Assembly: GCA_013361525.1 (NCBI GenBank)
Contig: JABFXY010000144.1
Coordinates: 1-64,000 of the forward strand
Direction: 5' to 3'
Length of the DNA: 64,000 nucleotides
From: Polyangiaceae bacterium
Lineage (GTDB): Bacteria; Myxococcota_A; Polyangia; Polyangiales; Polyangiaceae
The notes below the pieces were generated by a model. It made no database searches. It was given only the letters and a program-made list of their open reading frames with translations, and was not told the origin of the DNA. The position numbers and the translations under genes were made by a program. Positions 16,501 to 25,346 of the stretch are shown piece after piece. Every line of letters starts with the position of its first letter. Within the stretch, counting starts at the first letter, position 1.

Positions 16501-18051
16501 GTGACCCGTTCTCAAAAAGACTGGCTCGCCAGCGCGGTCGAGTCGTCCGACGACGCGATCGTGACGAAGACGCTCCAAGGCATCGTCGTAACCTGGAATC
16601 GCGGCGCGGAGCGCCTGTTCGGTTATCTCGCCGAGGAAATGGTGGGGCGTCAGATCCTTTCGATCTTTCCGCCGGATCGCCTCGACGAGGAAGAGTTGTT
16701 CCTGGGTCGCATGCGCAGAGGCGAGCGCGTCGAAAGTTACGAGACGATCCGCATTCGTAAGGACGGGACTCCGCTCGACGTGTCGGTTTCGCTATCACCC
16801 ATTCGGGACGACGACGGCCGCATCGTCGGCGTCGCCAAGATCGCGCGAGACATCAGCGAACGAAAGCGCAACCAGCGCGAGCGCGAGCAGCTTCTGCGGC
16901 GCGAACAAGCGGCGCTCAGCGAGTCGCTCGCCGCCCACCGGTCGAAGGACGAGTTCCTCGCCATGGCTTCGCACGAGCTCCGCACACCCATCAATGCGAT
17001 CCTCGGTTGGGCTCGAATGATCGAAGGGAGCGGGCGGGGAAGAGACGTCGCCAAAGAGGTCGGAATCATCGTCCGCAACGCCGTCGCCCTGACGGATCTC
17101 ATCAATACGCTGCTCGATGCCTCGGCGGTGACGATGGGTCGATTGCGAATGTCGGTGAAGCCGATCGACTTGCGAGCGGTCGCCCATTCCGCCGTCGAGT
17201 CCATCCGCCCCTCCGCCTTGATGAAGCGGCTGTCGCTGCAGCTCGACCAGGGCTACGCGCCCCTCGTCGTTTTGGCGGATCCAGCGCGCCTTCAGCAGGT
17301 CTTTTGGAACCTGCTCACCAATGCGATCAAGTTCACACCGGCCGGCGGCGCGATCACCGTATCCGTCATTCACAACGGCGCGTTCGCCGGCATTCGAGTT
17401 TCGGACACCGGCGCCGGATTTGCCCCCGAGGCCGCTCACGTCTTGTTCGATCGCTTCCGCCAGGAGGATTCGTCCCCCGCGCGCAAGTACGGGGGCCTCG
17501 GCCTCGGCCTCGCGATTGCCCGTTACGTGGTCGACCTGCACGGCGGCAAAGTCGTCGCGCACAGCGATGGCCCTGGCAAAGGCGCGACGTTCACGGTCGA
17601 ATTGCCGCTCTTCGAGAGCAACCAGCCGCGCATTCCCGCCGTCGCAGAGGCGCCCGGCCGATCCCAGACCGTGGCCGGCGAGCTCGTCGGCAAGCGAATC
17701 CTCGTCGTCGACGACGATGCGGACGGGCGTGAGCTCGTCGTCGAGATCCTACGTACCGCCGGCGCGGAGGTCGTCGCTGCCTGCTCCGGTCCCGCGGCGC
17801 TGGAGAGCATCGAGCAGCACCCGCTCGACGTGATCGTGAGCGACATCGGGATGCCTGGAATGGATGGCTACGAGCTCATCCGGGAAGCGAAAGGTCGCGG
17901 CGTGAGGGCCTGCGCCGTCGCGCTCACCGCGTTCGGCACCGACCGTGATCGCGACCGCGCGCTCCGCGCCGGGTTTTCCGATCACCTCGCGAAGCCGGTG
18001 ATGCGCGACGAGCTCGTCCGGGCCGTCGCGCGTGTCGCGTCGCTCGAATGA
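16501..18051 (+). CDS. PAS hybrid sensor histidine kinase, paralogue of the 2638-4194 kinase
   Basis: 516 residues with the same architecture as the kinase at 2638-4194: PAS/PAC (about 8-125), HisKA with ASHELRTPINAILGW (His158), HATPase with SDTGAGFAPEA and GGLGLGLAIARYVVDLHGG, and a receiver with VLVVDDDADGRE and VSDIGMPGMDGY. The two are very similar throughout by eye. It starts at GTG 16501, preceded by TATGGGAAATGAACACAT; its paralogue has the same TATGGGAA box. It has no membrane segment. It converges on the dioxygenase gene with 16 bp between stops. Confidence 0.9.
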   Translation: MTRSQKDWLASAVESSDDAIVTKTLQGIVVTWNRGAERLFGYLAEEMVGRQILSIFPPDRLDEEELFLGRMRRGERVESYETIRIRKDGTPLDVSVSLSPIRDDDGRIVGVAKIARDISERKRNQREREQLLRREQAALSESLAAHRSKDEFLAMASHELRTPINAILGWARMIEGSGRGRDVAKEVGIIVRNAVALTDLINTLLDASAVTMGRLRMSVKPIDLRAVAHSAVESIRPSALMKRLSLQLDQGYAPLVVLADPARLQQVFWNLLTNAIKFTPAGGAITVSVIHNGAFAGIRVSDTGAGFAPEAAHVLFDRFRQEDSSPARKYGGLGLGLAIARYVVDLHGGKVVAHSDGPGKGATFTVELPLFESNQPRIPAVAEAPGRSQTVAGELVGKRILVVDDDADGRELVVEILRTAGAEVVAACSGPAALESIEQHPLDVIVSDIGMPGMDGYELIREAKGRGVRACAVALTAFGTDRDRDRALRAGFSDHLAKPVMRDELVRAVARVASLE

Positions 18052-18067
18052 CGGAGGCGAAGCGGTC

Positions 18068-19018
18068 TCACCCGTAATGAATGGCCGACAGCGGCATCCC
18101 GGCGAACGGCTCGTTGTACGCAATGGTCGCCGCGTCGGAGCCTGCCGCGCCCGCGACGACCATCATCGGCAACAGGTGCTCCTCGCGCGGGTGGGAGTCG
18201 CGGGCCGACGGCGCGCCCTCCCATTCGACGAGCCGGCGATCACGCTCGCCGGTCTCGGCCATCGCGGCGTCGCGCAACCACTCGTCGAATGCTTGTGCGG
18301 CGACGCGATAACGCTTGTCGCGGAAGGCGCGCAGATTGTGAAACGACATGCCGCTGCCGAGGATGAGCACGCCCTCGTCGCGGAGCGGCGTGAGGGCCCG
18401 ACCCATCGCGAGGTGGGCGCTCGGATCGAGCGAGGAGATCAGCGAGAGCTGAACGGTGGGGATCTCCGCATTGGGATACGCGAGCTTGAGCGGAACGAAC
18501 GTGCCGTGATCGAAGCCCCGACGATCGTCGGATGCGGTTCGAAACCCCGCCGATTGAAGGAGCGATGCGACGCGCGCCGCGACGCCTGGCGCTCCGGGGG
18601 CGGGCCACTCGATCTGGTACGACTCCGCGGGGAAGCCGTAATAGTCGTAGAGGATGGGCGGGCGCTCCGCAGTCATCAACGTCGGCACCGATTCCTCCCA
18701 ATGGGCGGAGACGACGAGCAATGCTTTCGGCGGCGTGGGCGCGAGCGCTGCAATCGATCGCGTGTAGTCGGCGAGCTTACCGACCTCCGACTTGTCGAAG
18801 CCCAGGTCGACGAAGGGCCAGGGGCCGCCGCCGTGCGGAAAGAACGCGACCGGCATCCTGCCAGCAGCCTTGCCGGTCGAAGCGCCGTCCGGGTTCGGCG
18901 ACGCCGCATCGACGCAGCCGGTACCGAGGGCCGAGGCCGACGCGATGCTCGCCGCTCCCGCAATGCCGGCGGTGATGGCGTCTCGTCGCGTCACAACCGA
19001 TTCCTTCCCCACTGCCAT
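18068..19018 (-). CDS. LigB/DODA-family extradiol dioxygenase with Tat-type lipoprotein signal
   Basis: A 316-residue member of the class III extradiol ring-cleavage dioxygenases (LigB/YgiD, DOPA dioxygenase-like). Metal-ligand and active-site motifs are present: FFPHGGGPWPF, LVVSAHWEES, RGFDHGTFVPL and LGSGMSFHNLR. Unusually, it has an N-terminal export signal with twin arginine (VTRRDAITAGIAGAA) and a lipobox-like LGTGC (Cys35), whereas most relatives are cytoplasmic. ATG 19018 was chosen for the ribosome-binding site GAGGAGACGACA. The substrate cannot be told from the sequence. Confidence 0.87.
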   Translation of the reverse strand: MAVGKESVVTRRDAITAGIAGAASIASASALGTGCVDAASPNPDGASTGKAAGRMPVAFFPHGGGPWPFVDLGFDKSEVGKLADYTRSIAALAPTPPKALLVVSAHWEESVPTLMTAERPPILYDYYGFPAESYQIEWPAPGAPGVAARVASLLQSAGFRTASDDRRGFDHGTFVPLKLAYPNAEIPTVQLSLISSLDPSAHLAMGRALTPLRDEGVLILGSGMSFHNLRAFRDKRYRVAAQAFDEWLRDAAMAETGERDRRLVEWEGAPSARDSHPREEHLLPMMVVAGAAGSDAATIAYNEPFAGMPLSAIHYG

Positions 19019-19279
19019 TGTCGTCTCCTCGGTGGGCCGGCTCGAAGGCGCGGCGCGGTATGCAACATGGGCCGCGGTCGGATAACGCACTAGCCCTCGG
19101 CTCCGGCCCTCACTGTTGCGCGGTTTGAATCAATCCATCCGCCGGGTGTCCGGTTATTCGGAGGCCTGTTTCACCCACATTTTCGACCAGGGCGACGTGC
19201 GTGCTCGGCGCCTCGATCGACGGGCGGACGGCGTGCTTGCGCCGACCTCCGGCTTCGTCGTATCGGTTTCTTTCAGGCC

Positions 19280-21226
19280 TTGGCGAACGACGACTCGAGC
19301 CGCAAAAACGATGCGCAGCCCGCGCGTTTTCTCGAAGATCGATTCTTCGCGCTTTCGCTCGACCTGTTGTGTATCGCGGGCACCGACGGCTACTTCAAGT
19401 TCGTGAACCCCGCGTGGGAGCGCAAGCTCGGCTTCTCGAAAGAGGAGCTCATGTCGCGCCCCGCGGTCGAGTTCGTGCATCCGGACGATCGAGCCGCGAC
19501 CAGGCAGCTTGCGGCACCGCTCCGGCGTGGGGAAAACATCGTCCAGTTCCAGAACCGATACCTCTGCAAAGACGGCTCGGTTCGATGGATCTCGTGGGTG
19601 TGCACGGCCGTGCACGAGGGCGAAAATTTCCTCTACGCGATCGGGCGCGACGTCACCGACCAGCGCACCGCGGAGGAGGGCCTGTCGCGCAAAACCGCGG
19701 AGCTCGAGGCCATCTTCCGGGCGCTTCCGGACTTGTTGTTCCGCACCGACGAGGCCGGGCGCATCGTCGACTACAGCGCCGGACGCATGGCGGACCTGTA
19801 TGCGCCGCCGTCGACCTTCCTCGGCAAGACCTTCGCCGAGGTGCTGCCCGCACCGCTCGGCGCCGCGATCACGGCGTTGGTCGAAGCCGCGCACCACGGG
19901 CGCGACATGCAATCGATGGAGTACGAGCTCGATGTCCCCTCGGGCAAGCAGCGCTTCGAGGCCCGCGTCGTTCCGTTCCTGGACGGGCAGACGATCACCG
20001 TCGCCCGCAACGTGACCGATCGCTGGCTCGCCGAGGAAGCGCTGAAGGTGAGCGAAGAGCGCTTACGCGAATCGGAGAGGCTCGAGGCCGTGGGCCGCCT
20101 CGCAGGCGGCATCGCGCACGACTTCAACAACCTGATGATGGTCGTGCTGATGTACAGCGACGCGCTCTTACGCAAGCTCGACCGGGAGAGCGCCCACCGC
20201 CGGGAGCTGCTCGAAATCCGAGACGCCGGCGAGCGCGCCGCGAGGCTCACGAAACAGCTCCTCGCGTTCGCACGAAAACAAATCCTCTCCCCGACCGTGC
20301 TGAATCCCCGCCTCGTGCTCAGCGACATGGAGGCGATGCTCCGCGGGCTCATCGGCGAACACATCGCGCTCCGCTGCACGTACGAAGAAGAAGTCTTCAG
20401 CGTCCGCGCGGATCGAAGTCAGCTCGAGCAAGTCGTCCTCAACCTCGCCCTCAACGCGCGCGACGCGATGCCACGCGGCGGTGAGCTGCGAATCGAGCTG
20501 GCGAACGAAGAGGTCGGCGACGACGACGCGCGCAGGCTCGATCTGGCGCGCCACGGAAGCTACGTGCGCCTGCGTGTTTCCGACACCGGCTGCGGGATCG
20601 ATCCGCAGAGCCGGCCGCACATCTTCGAGCCGTTTTTCACGACGAAAGGCGCCGGAAACGGCACCGGCCTCGGGCTCGCGACGGTGTACGGCATCGTCCG
20701 GCAGAGCGGCGGCAGCGTCGCGGTCGAGACGGAGCCGGGCAAAGGCGCCTCGTTCACGATCCTCCTTCCGAGCGCGCCCTCACCGAAGGTCGACTCGCTT
20801 CCGCCGCATCCCGGCGAGATGCCCGGCGGCAGCGAGACGGTGCTCATCGTCGAGGATGAGCCGGCCGTGCGCAACGCCCTCGCCGACGCGCTACGCCGGC
20901 TCGGTTACACGACCCTGGAAGCGGAGCGTGGGGACCTCGCGCTCGAGCTCGCGGCATCCCACGCCGGCTCGATCGACTTGTTGCTGACGGACATCGTGAT
21001 GCCCGGCATCAGCGGTCCCGAGCTCGCGACGAAGCTCCTCGCCGTTCGGCCTCGAATCAAGCTCCTCTACATGTCGGGCTACCCGCTCGCGACGGGCGCA
21101 TTGCCCGAGCCGACCGGCCCCATCCTCCAGAAGCCGTTTCAGCCGCGCACGCTCGCGCAGTCGGTGCGTGACGCGCTGGATGTGCCAGGTGCGGCCGACG
21201 ATTCGATCGCGGCGAGGGCTAGCTAG
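19280..21226 (+). CDS. PAS-PAS hybrid sensor histidine kinase
   Basis: A soluble kinase of 648 residues. It has PAS-1 (about 17-130), PAS-2 (about 140-250), HisKA with the H-box GGIAHDFNNLMM (His280), HATPase (about 385-505) with LNLALNARDAMPRGGE, DTGCGIDP and GTGLGLATVYGIV, and a C-terminal receiver (about 520-640) with LIVEDEPAVR and LLTDIVMPGISG. The HDFNN H-box and C-terminal receiver are typical of a common stand-alone hybrid kinase class. The only in-frame start is the TTG at 19280, with no strong Shine-Dalgarno sequence. The adjacent receiver-like protein at 21337 could be a partner. Confidence 0.88.
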   Translation: MANDDSSRKNDAQPARFLEDRFFALSLDLLCIAGTDGYFKFVNPAWERKLGFSKEELMSRPAVEFVHPDDRAATRQLAAPLRRGENIVQFQNRYLCKDGSVRWISWVCTAVHEGENFLYAIGRDVTDQRTAEEGLSRKTAELEAIFRALPDLLFRTDEAGRIVDYSAGRMADLYAPPSTFLGKTFAEVLPAPLGAAITALVEAAHHGRDMQSMEYELDVPSGKQRFEARVVPFLDGQTITVARNVTDRWLAEEALKVSEERLRESERLEAVGRLAGGIAHDFNNLMMVVLMYSDALLRKLDRESAHRRELLEIRDAGERAARLTKQLLAFARKQILSPTVLNPRLVLSDMEAMLRGLIGEHIALRCTYEEEVFSVRADRSQLEQVVLNLALNARDAMPRGGELRIELANEEVGDDDARRLDLARHGSYVRLRVSDTGCGIDPQSRPHIFEPFFTTKGAGNGTGLGLATVYGIVRQSGGSVAVETEPGKGASFTILLPSAPSPKVDSLPPHPGEMPGGSETVLIVEDEPAVRNALADALRRLGYTTLEAERGDLALELAASHAGSIDLLLTDIVMPGISGPELATKLLAVRPRIKLLYMSGYPLATGALPEPTGPILQKPFQPRTLAQSVRDALDVPGAADDSIAARAS

Positions 21227-21336
21227 CCTCGAGCACCCGCGATAACCGCCTCATTTCGCCTGTCGCGATTCGGTACGCACGTTGCTTCGTTTCGCCCCTG
21301 GCCCGAGTGACGCCTCGGGTCGTGGGGGGACACACG

Positions 21337-22035
21337 ATGGAACAAAGGCACCGTGACAGGATCGATCCGTCCATCGACGAATCGACGACTCGTCCCGAGT
21401 TGCGCAGGCCGGACGGGACGGCGCTCGCGGAACGACAACGGTTACCCTGGCCCAGCGACGTCGAGCGGGAACGCCTTCGGCCGAAGGTCATCGACGCTAG
21501 CTATCCGCCCGTCACCCCCATGGCGCCGACGGAGCTCGAAGCGCGCTATCGGATCTTGCTCATCGACTTGGACAAGTCCTCGTGGCGCGAGACGGAATCG
21601 GTCCTCGGTCCGAGCTTCGGCGTCACCGGCTGCGTGTCCACACGCCAAGCGCTTCGTCGCCTCGAGCTCGAGCGCTACCACGTCGCGTGCATCGACGGGC
21701 GCGGCCAAAGCAAGGAGAGCTTCGATCTCCTCAAGCGCGTCGGCCAGCTGCGCGACTACATCGGACGGGTGCTGCTCACGCGCCCCGACCAGCTCCAAGG
21801 CATCCCCGGAGCGAGCGGTCTCAATGGGAGGATGGCGATGGCCGACGGCTGTTACGTGCTGTTGAAGCCTGTCGCGCCCGGCCGGCTCCGGTCCGTCGTC
21901 TCGCAGCTCGCGCGTGTGGCGGAAATGAAGTGGGCGGTCGCTGCGCTGGGTGCCCCGCGCATGGAGATGGAAAAAGCCCGCGCCGCTCGCGAGGACCAGC
22001 CCTCGCGACCACCCCCATCGAGCGACGAACGCTGA
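21337..22035 (+). CDS. Receiver-like protein lacking clear phosphorylation site
   Basis: 232 residues. The middle (about 70-195) follows the alternating pattern of a response-regulator receiver (ARYRILLIDLDKSSWRETE, then SFGVTGCVSTRQALRRLELE, YHVACIDGRG, GRVLLTRPDQ, YVLLKPVAPGRLRSVVSQL). The final KP resembles the conserved Lys, but the acidic pocket is poor and the usual phospho-Asp motif reads CIDGRGQS. The N-terminus is charged and the C-terminus is Pro/Arg-rich. ATG 21337 was chosen for GTGGGGGGA upstream; a GTG at 21307 is possible. It may be a pseudo-receiver partner of the preceding hybrid kinase. Confidence 0.7.
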   Translation: MEQRHRDRIDPSIDESTTRPELRRPDGTALAERQRLPWPSDVERERLRPKVIDASYPPVTPMAPTELEARYRILLIDLDKSSWRETESVLGPSFGVTGCVSTRQALRRLELERYHVACIDGRGQSKESFDLLKRVGQLRDYIGRVLLTRPDQLQGIPGASGLNGRMAMADGCYVLLKPVAPGRLRSVVSQLARVAEMKWAVAALGAPRMEMEKARAAREDQPSRPPPSSDER

Positions 22036-22048
22036 GAAAAAACCGGCG

Positions 22049-22264
22049 TCAGCGGCCTCTTCGCCCGGACAGCCAGCCCCAAATCCCGCCGCGGTCGCCC
22101 TGCTCCTCAGGCGCGGGCTTCCCCGCGGCGGCGGCCTTTTTCCGCTCTTTTTCGCGCTTGTTGCGTTGCATGTCACGAGCAACGAGCTCGGTGAGCTTGC
22201 CGCCCAGCTCCGGTGACAGAGCATCGAACGACGGGGGCTTGCCAGCGAACGACTTCGGATCCAT
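22049..22264 (-). CDS. Small charged hypothetical protein
   Basis: 71 residues. The N-terminal half is SPELGGKLTELVARDM, followed by a very basic RNKREKERKKAAAAGK segment and a GGIWGWLSGRRGR tail. There is no signal peptide or membrane helix. The pattern looks like a real small conserved protein rather than a shadow frame, since the convergent neighbour ends 13 bp away and the other strand has no gene. The start ATG at 22264 faces the htpG promoter region, so the two are divergent. Function unknown. Confidence 0.6.
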   Translation of the reverse strand: MDPKSFAGKPPSFDALSPELGGKLTELVARDMQRNKREKERKKAAAAGKPAPEEQGDRGGIWGWLSGRRGR

Positions 22265-22364
22265 TCGTGCGCCTCGCGGGTAGGGTGCGGTCCTGCCGCC
22301 AAGTCTCCCAATTCATTGTCGCCCGTGCAAGTGACCACGTTGCGACAGCACCTTGCGATAGGCC

Positions 22365-24257
22365 ATGACGAACGAAGCCGAACGAGCCGAGACCACCGAC
22401 GTCGCAGAGTTTCCCTTCCAGGCCGAGGTCCAGAAGGTCCTCACCCTGGTCATCGATTCGCTCTACGCGAACAAAGAGGTCTTTTTGCGCGAGCTCGTGT
22501 CGAACGCGTCCGACGCGCTCGACAAGGCCCGCTTCTTCCAGATGTCGCACGAGGACGCGACGAAGCAAGAGGGTGAGCCGGCGATCGAGATCACCGCGAA
22601 CGAGGACGAGCACACGCTCACCATCAGCGACAACGGCGTGGGCATGACCCGCGAAGAGGTGATCGAGAACCTCGGGACGATTGCGCGAAGCGGATCTGCG
22701 GCCTTCCTCGATCAATACGCGGAGCTCCTCAAGCAGAAGCAGAAGGACGATGCCCTCCGTCTCATCGGGCAGTTCGGCGTCGGCTTCTATTCGGCGTTCA
22801 TGGTCGCGTCCCGCGTCGACGTTCACACGCTCAGCATGAAGGCCGGCGCGCAGCCGGTGATCTGGCGCTCGACCGGCAGCGGCACCTTCACCGTCGTGCC
22901 GGGCGACCGCACCGTCCCGGGCACGACCATCACGCTGCACATGAAGGAAGAGCACCGTGATTACGCGCGGTCCTGGCGCATCAAGGACATCATCAATCGC
23001 TACAGCGATTTCGTCGGATTCCGGATCAACGTGGACGGCGAGCGCGCCAATCAGCCCGTCGCGCTTTGGGCTCTTCCGAAGAGCAAAGTCACGGACGAGC
23101 AGCACGAGCACTTCTTCAAACACCTCACCCACGGCGCGGGCGGGGACAAACCGCTCCTCACGATCCATTTCGCGGTCGACGCACCGGTGCAGTTCCAAGC
23201 GCTCGTCTACGTCCCGGAGAAGGCGCCGTTCGACCTCTTCCAAAAAGAGCGCACCAGCCTGCGCCTCTATGCAAAACGCGTCCTCATCATCGAAAACTGC
23301 GAAAAGCTCACGCCCGTCTGGCTGCGCTTCCTTCGCGGCGTCGTCGATTCGGAGGATCTCAGCCTGAACGTCTCGCGCGAGATGCTCCAGGAGAGTCGGG
23401 CTCTGTCGCAGATCCAATCGATGATCGAAAAACAGGTGCTCAAAGCCCTGAAAGAGCTCTCCGAGTCCGAGCCCGAGAGATACACGACGTTCTGGCGCCT
23501 CTTCGGCAAGGTGCTCAAAGAGGGTGTCAGCGTCGACTGGAAGAACAAGGACGCGATCCTCGAGCTCTGCCGCTTCGAATCGCTGAGCACGAAAGAGGGC
23601 GAGACGACCTCGCTCGCCGCTTACGTGAAGGCGATGCCGGAGGACCAAAAGGACATCTATTACCTCACCGGAATGGGCCGGCGCGCCGTCGAGGCGAGCC
23701 CCCACCTCGAGGCCTTCCGCAAGAAGGGCTACGACGTCCTGTTCTTGACGGACCCGATCGACGAGTGGGTCGTCCAGAGCATCACGGAGTACGAAAAGCG
23801 CCGGCTGAAGAGCGTCACGCACGGAGACATCGACCTCGGCGAGAGCCAAGCCGACACCAGCGACGTGACCGCCGCGCTGGCTGCCATCAAACAGGCCCTC
23901 GGCGATCGCGTGAAGGACGTACGCTTCTCGAAGCGCCTCACCGACAGCGCCAGCTGCCTCGTCGCGGAAGAGGGCGACCCCGGCGCGAACATGGAGCGCA
24001 TCATGAAAATGGTCGACGAGCGCGCGCAGGAGCGAAAGCGCATCCTCGAGGTGAACCCCGGCCACCCGGTGGTGAAGAACATCGCCGCCCTCGCCCTGAA
24101 GGAGATGGGGTCCGACCGCGTGAATGGTTATTGCGAGACGCTCTACGACCAAGCCCTCCTCGCGGAAGGTGTCGTCGAAGACCCGGCGCGCCTCGTCCGC
24201 AGGCTCCAAGAGCTCCTCACCGAGGCCACGAAGAGTGCGGCCTCCGCGGGCGGATGA
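22365..24257 (+). CDS. htpG: Molecular chaperone HtpG (Hsp90)
   Basis: The cytoplasmic ATP-dependent Hsp90 chaperone; 630 residues is the normal family length. The GHKL ATPase domain has FLRELVSNASDALDKARF, TISDNGVGMTREEV, GTIARSG and QFGVGFYSAFMVA. The middle domain has LYVPEKAPFD-type motifs (here VYVPEKAPFDLF) and GVVDSEDLSLNVSREMLQ. The C-terminal domain has NPGHPVVKN. It is the first of a co-directional run with greB 4 bp downstream. Confidence 0.97.
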   Translation: MTNEAERAETTDVAEFPFQAEVQKVLTLVIDSLYANKEVFLRELVSNASDALDKARFFQMSHEDATKQEGEPAIEITANEDEHTLTISDNGVGMTREEVIENLGTIARSGSAAFLDQYAELLKQKQKDDALRLIGQFGVGFYSAFMVASRVDVHTLSMKAGAQPVIWRSTGSGTFTVVPGDRTVPGTTITLHMKEEHRDYARSWRIKDIINRYSDFVGFRINVDGERANQPVALWALPKSKVTDEQHEHFFKHLTHGAGGDKPLLTIHFAVDAPVQFQALVYVPEKAPFDLFQKERTSLRLYAKRVLIIENCEKLTPVWLRFLRGVVDSEDLSLNVSREMLQESRALSQIQSMIEKQVLKALKELSESEPERYTTFWRLFGKVLKEGVSVDWKNKDAILELCRFESLSTKEGETTSLAAYVKAMPEDQKDIYYLTGMGRRAVEASPHLEAFRKKGYDVLFLTDPIDEWVVQSITEYEKRRLKSVTHGDIDLGESQADTSDVTAALAAIKQALGDRVKDVRFSKRLTDSASCLVAEEGDPGANMERIMKMVDERAQERKRILEVNPGHPVVKNIAALALKEMGSDRVNGYCETLYDQALLAEGVVEDPARLVRRLQELLTEATKSAASAGG

Positions 24258-24261
24258 CGTC

Positions 24262-24834
24262 GTGTCCAAGGCATTCGTCAAAGAGCCCGAGGGCGACGAG
24301 GACGAGGACGACGAAGTCCCGTCGGACCCGGCGCCACGCCAAAAGGGCGGCAACCACATCACCAAAGAGGGCTATCGCGCCCTCCAGGCCGAGCTCGATC
24401 GTCTGTGGAAGGTCGAGCGCCCCCGGGTGACGGAGGAGGTTTCGGTCGCGGCCGCGCAGGGTGATCGCAGCGAAAACGCCGAATACATTTACGGAAAGAA
24501 GAAGCTCCGCGAGATCGATCGCCGCATTCGATTCCTCACCCGGCGGCTCGACGCCGTCACCGTCGTCGAGCCTCAGAAAGAGCAGCTGGGCAAGGTCTTC
24601 TTCGGGGCGTGGTTCACGATCGAGGACGAGGACGGCGTCGAATCCACCTATCGGATCGTCGGGACGGACGAGATCGACGTCGCGAACAAGCGAATCAGCA
24701 TTCGGTCGCCGCTCGCGCAAGCCCTCCTCGGAAAGGCCGAAGGGGACGGCGCGGTGGTCGACCGCCCGAAGGGGGCGACGGAGGTCACGGTCGTGAAGGT
24801 GTGGTACGACAATGTCGAACCCTCACGATCATGA
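24262..24834 (+). CDS. greB: Transcription elongation factor GreB
   Basis: Rescues arrested RNA polymerase by stimulating cleavage of the nascent transcript. 190 residues from the GTG at 24262, which gives the expected VSKAFVKE N-terminus. The N-terminal coiled coil contains ERPRVTEEVSVAAAQGDRSENAEYIYGK, with the acidic tip and the conserved GDRSENAEY. The C-terminal FKBP-like part has YRIVGTDEIDVANKRIS and SPLAQALLGK. An acidic insert (EPEGDEDEDDEVPSD) near the N-terminus makes it about 30 residues longer than the E. coli protein. It starts 4 bp after htpG, and its stop overlaps the next start. Confidence 0.93.
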   Translation: MSKAFVKEPEGDEDEDDEVPSDPAPRQKGGNHITKEGYRALQAELDRLWKVERPRVTEEVSVAAAQGDRSENAEYIYGKKKLREIDRRIRFLTRRLDAVTVVEPQKEQLGKVFFGAWFTIEDEDGVESTYRIVGTDEIDVANKRISIRSPLAQALLGKAEGDGAVVDRPKGATEVTVVKVWYDNVEPSRS

Positions 24835-25298
24835 GCATTCAACGGCCCGACCCCGCTCGTTCGACCCCTCCGATTGAATTCGAGACGCGGTACTTCCCCC
24901 TCGTCGTCGTGGTGCTGCACGGGCTGCCCACCGACAGCGAGTACCAATGGATGTTCATCGAGTGGGAGCGGATCTACGCGCGCCGCGAGAAGTTCCTCGC
25001 CCTCACCGATGCCCGAAACGTCACCGACCGCGCACCCCCCAAGCAGCGGGCGATGCTCGCGGACTGGACGCGCAAGACCGAGCCGCTGCTCCTACCGTAT
25101 TCGTGCGGCAGCGCGATCATCGTCGAGAGCGCGTGGGTGCGCGGCGCGCTGACGGCGATTCATTGGCTCCACAAGCCGAAGGTTCCGCAGGCGTACTTCA
25201 CGAAGGTGCCGGAGGCCTACGATTGGGCTGCGTCGCGCCTGACCGAGTGCGGCGTCGCGATTCCGCCCACGATGCGCGCCTACCGCGACCGGCTGTGA
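24831..25298 (+). CDS. Hypothetical STAS/SpoIIAA-like soluble protein
   Basis: 155 residues with no signal peptide. The pattern FPLVVVVLHGLPTDSEYQWMF, then YARREKFLALTDARNV and a late KVPEAYDWAASRL, recalls the small STAS/SpoIIAA-like proteins common in myxobacteria, in which a strand-helix core is preceded by a domain-sized N-terminus. The assignment is by shape only. Its ATG overlaps the greB stop (ATGA), so translation is coupled. 48 bp separate it from the next gene. Confidence 0.6.
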   Translation: MSIQRPDPARSTPPIEFETRYFPLVVVVLHGLPTDSEYQWMFIEWERIYARREKFLALTDARNVTDRAPPKQRAMLADWTRKTEPLLLPYSCGSAIIVESAWVRGALTAIHWLHKPKVPQAYFTKVPEAYDWAASRLTECGVAIPPTMRAYRDRL

Positions 25299-25346
25299 CG
25301 TGGCCTCCCGCTTGACGGAGGCCGCCGAGCTGACGACGCTCGAGGC

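Noticed and set aside
22173..24365. Minus-strand frame of 730 codons covering htpG
   Set aside because: htpG is certain on the plus strand. This frame is an antisense shadow rich in Leu/Glu/Val/Arg with no family motif.
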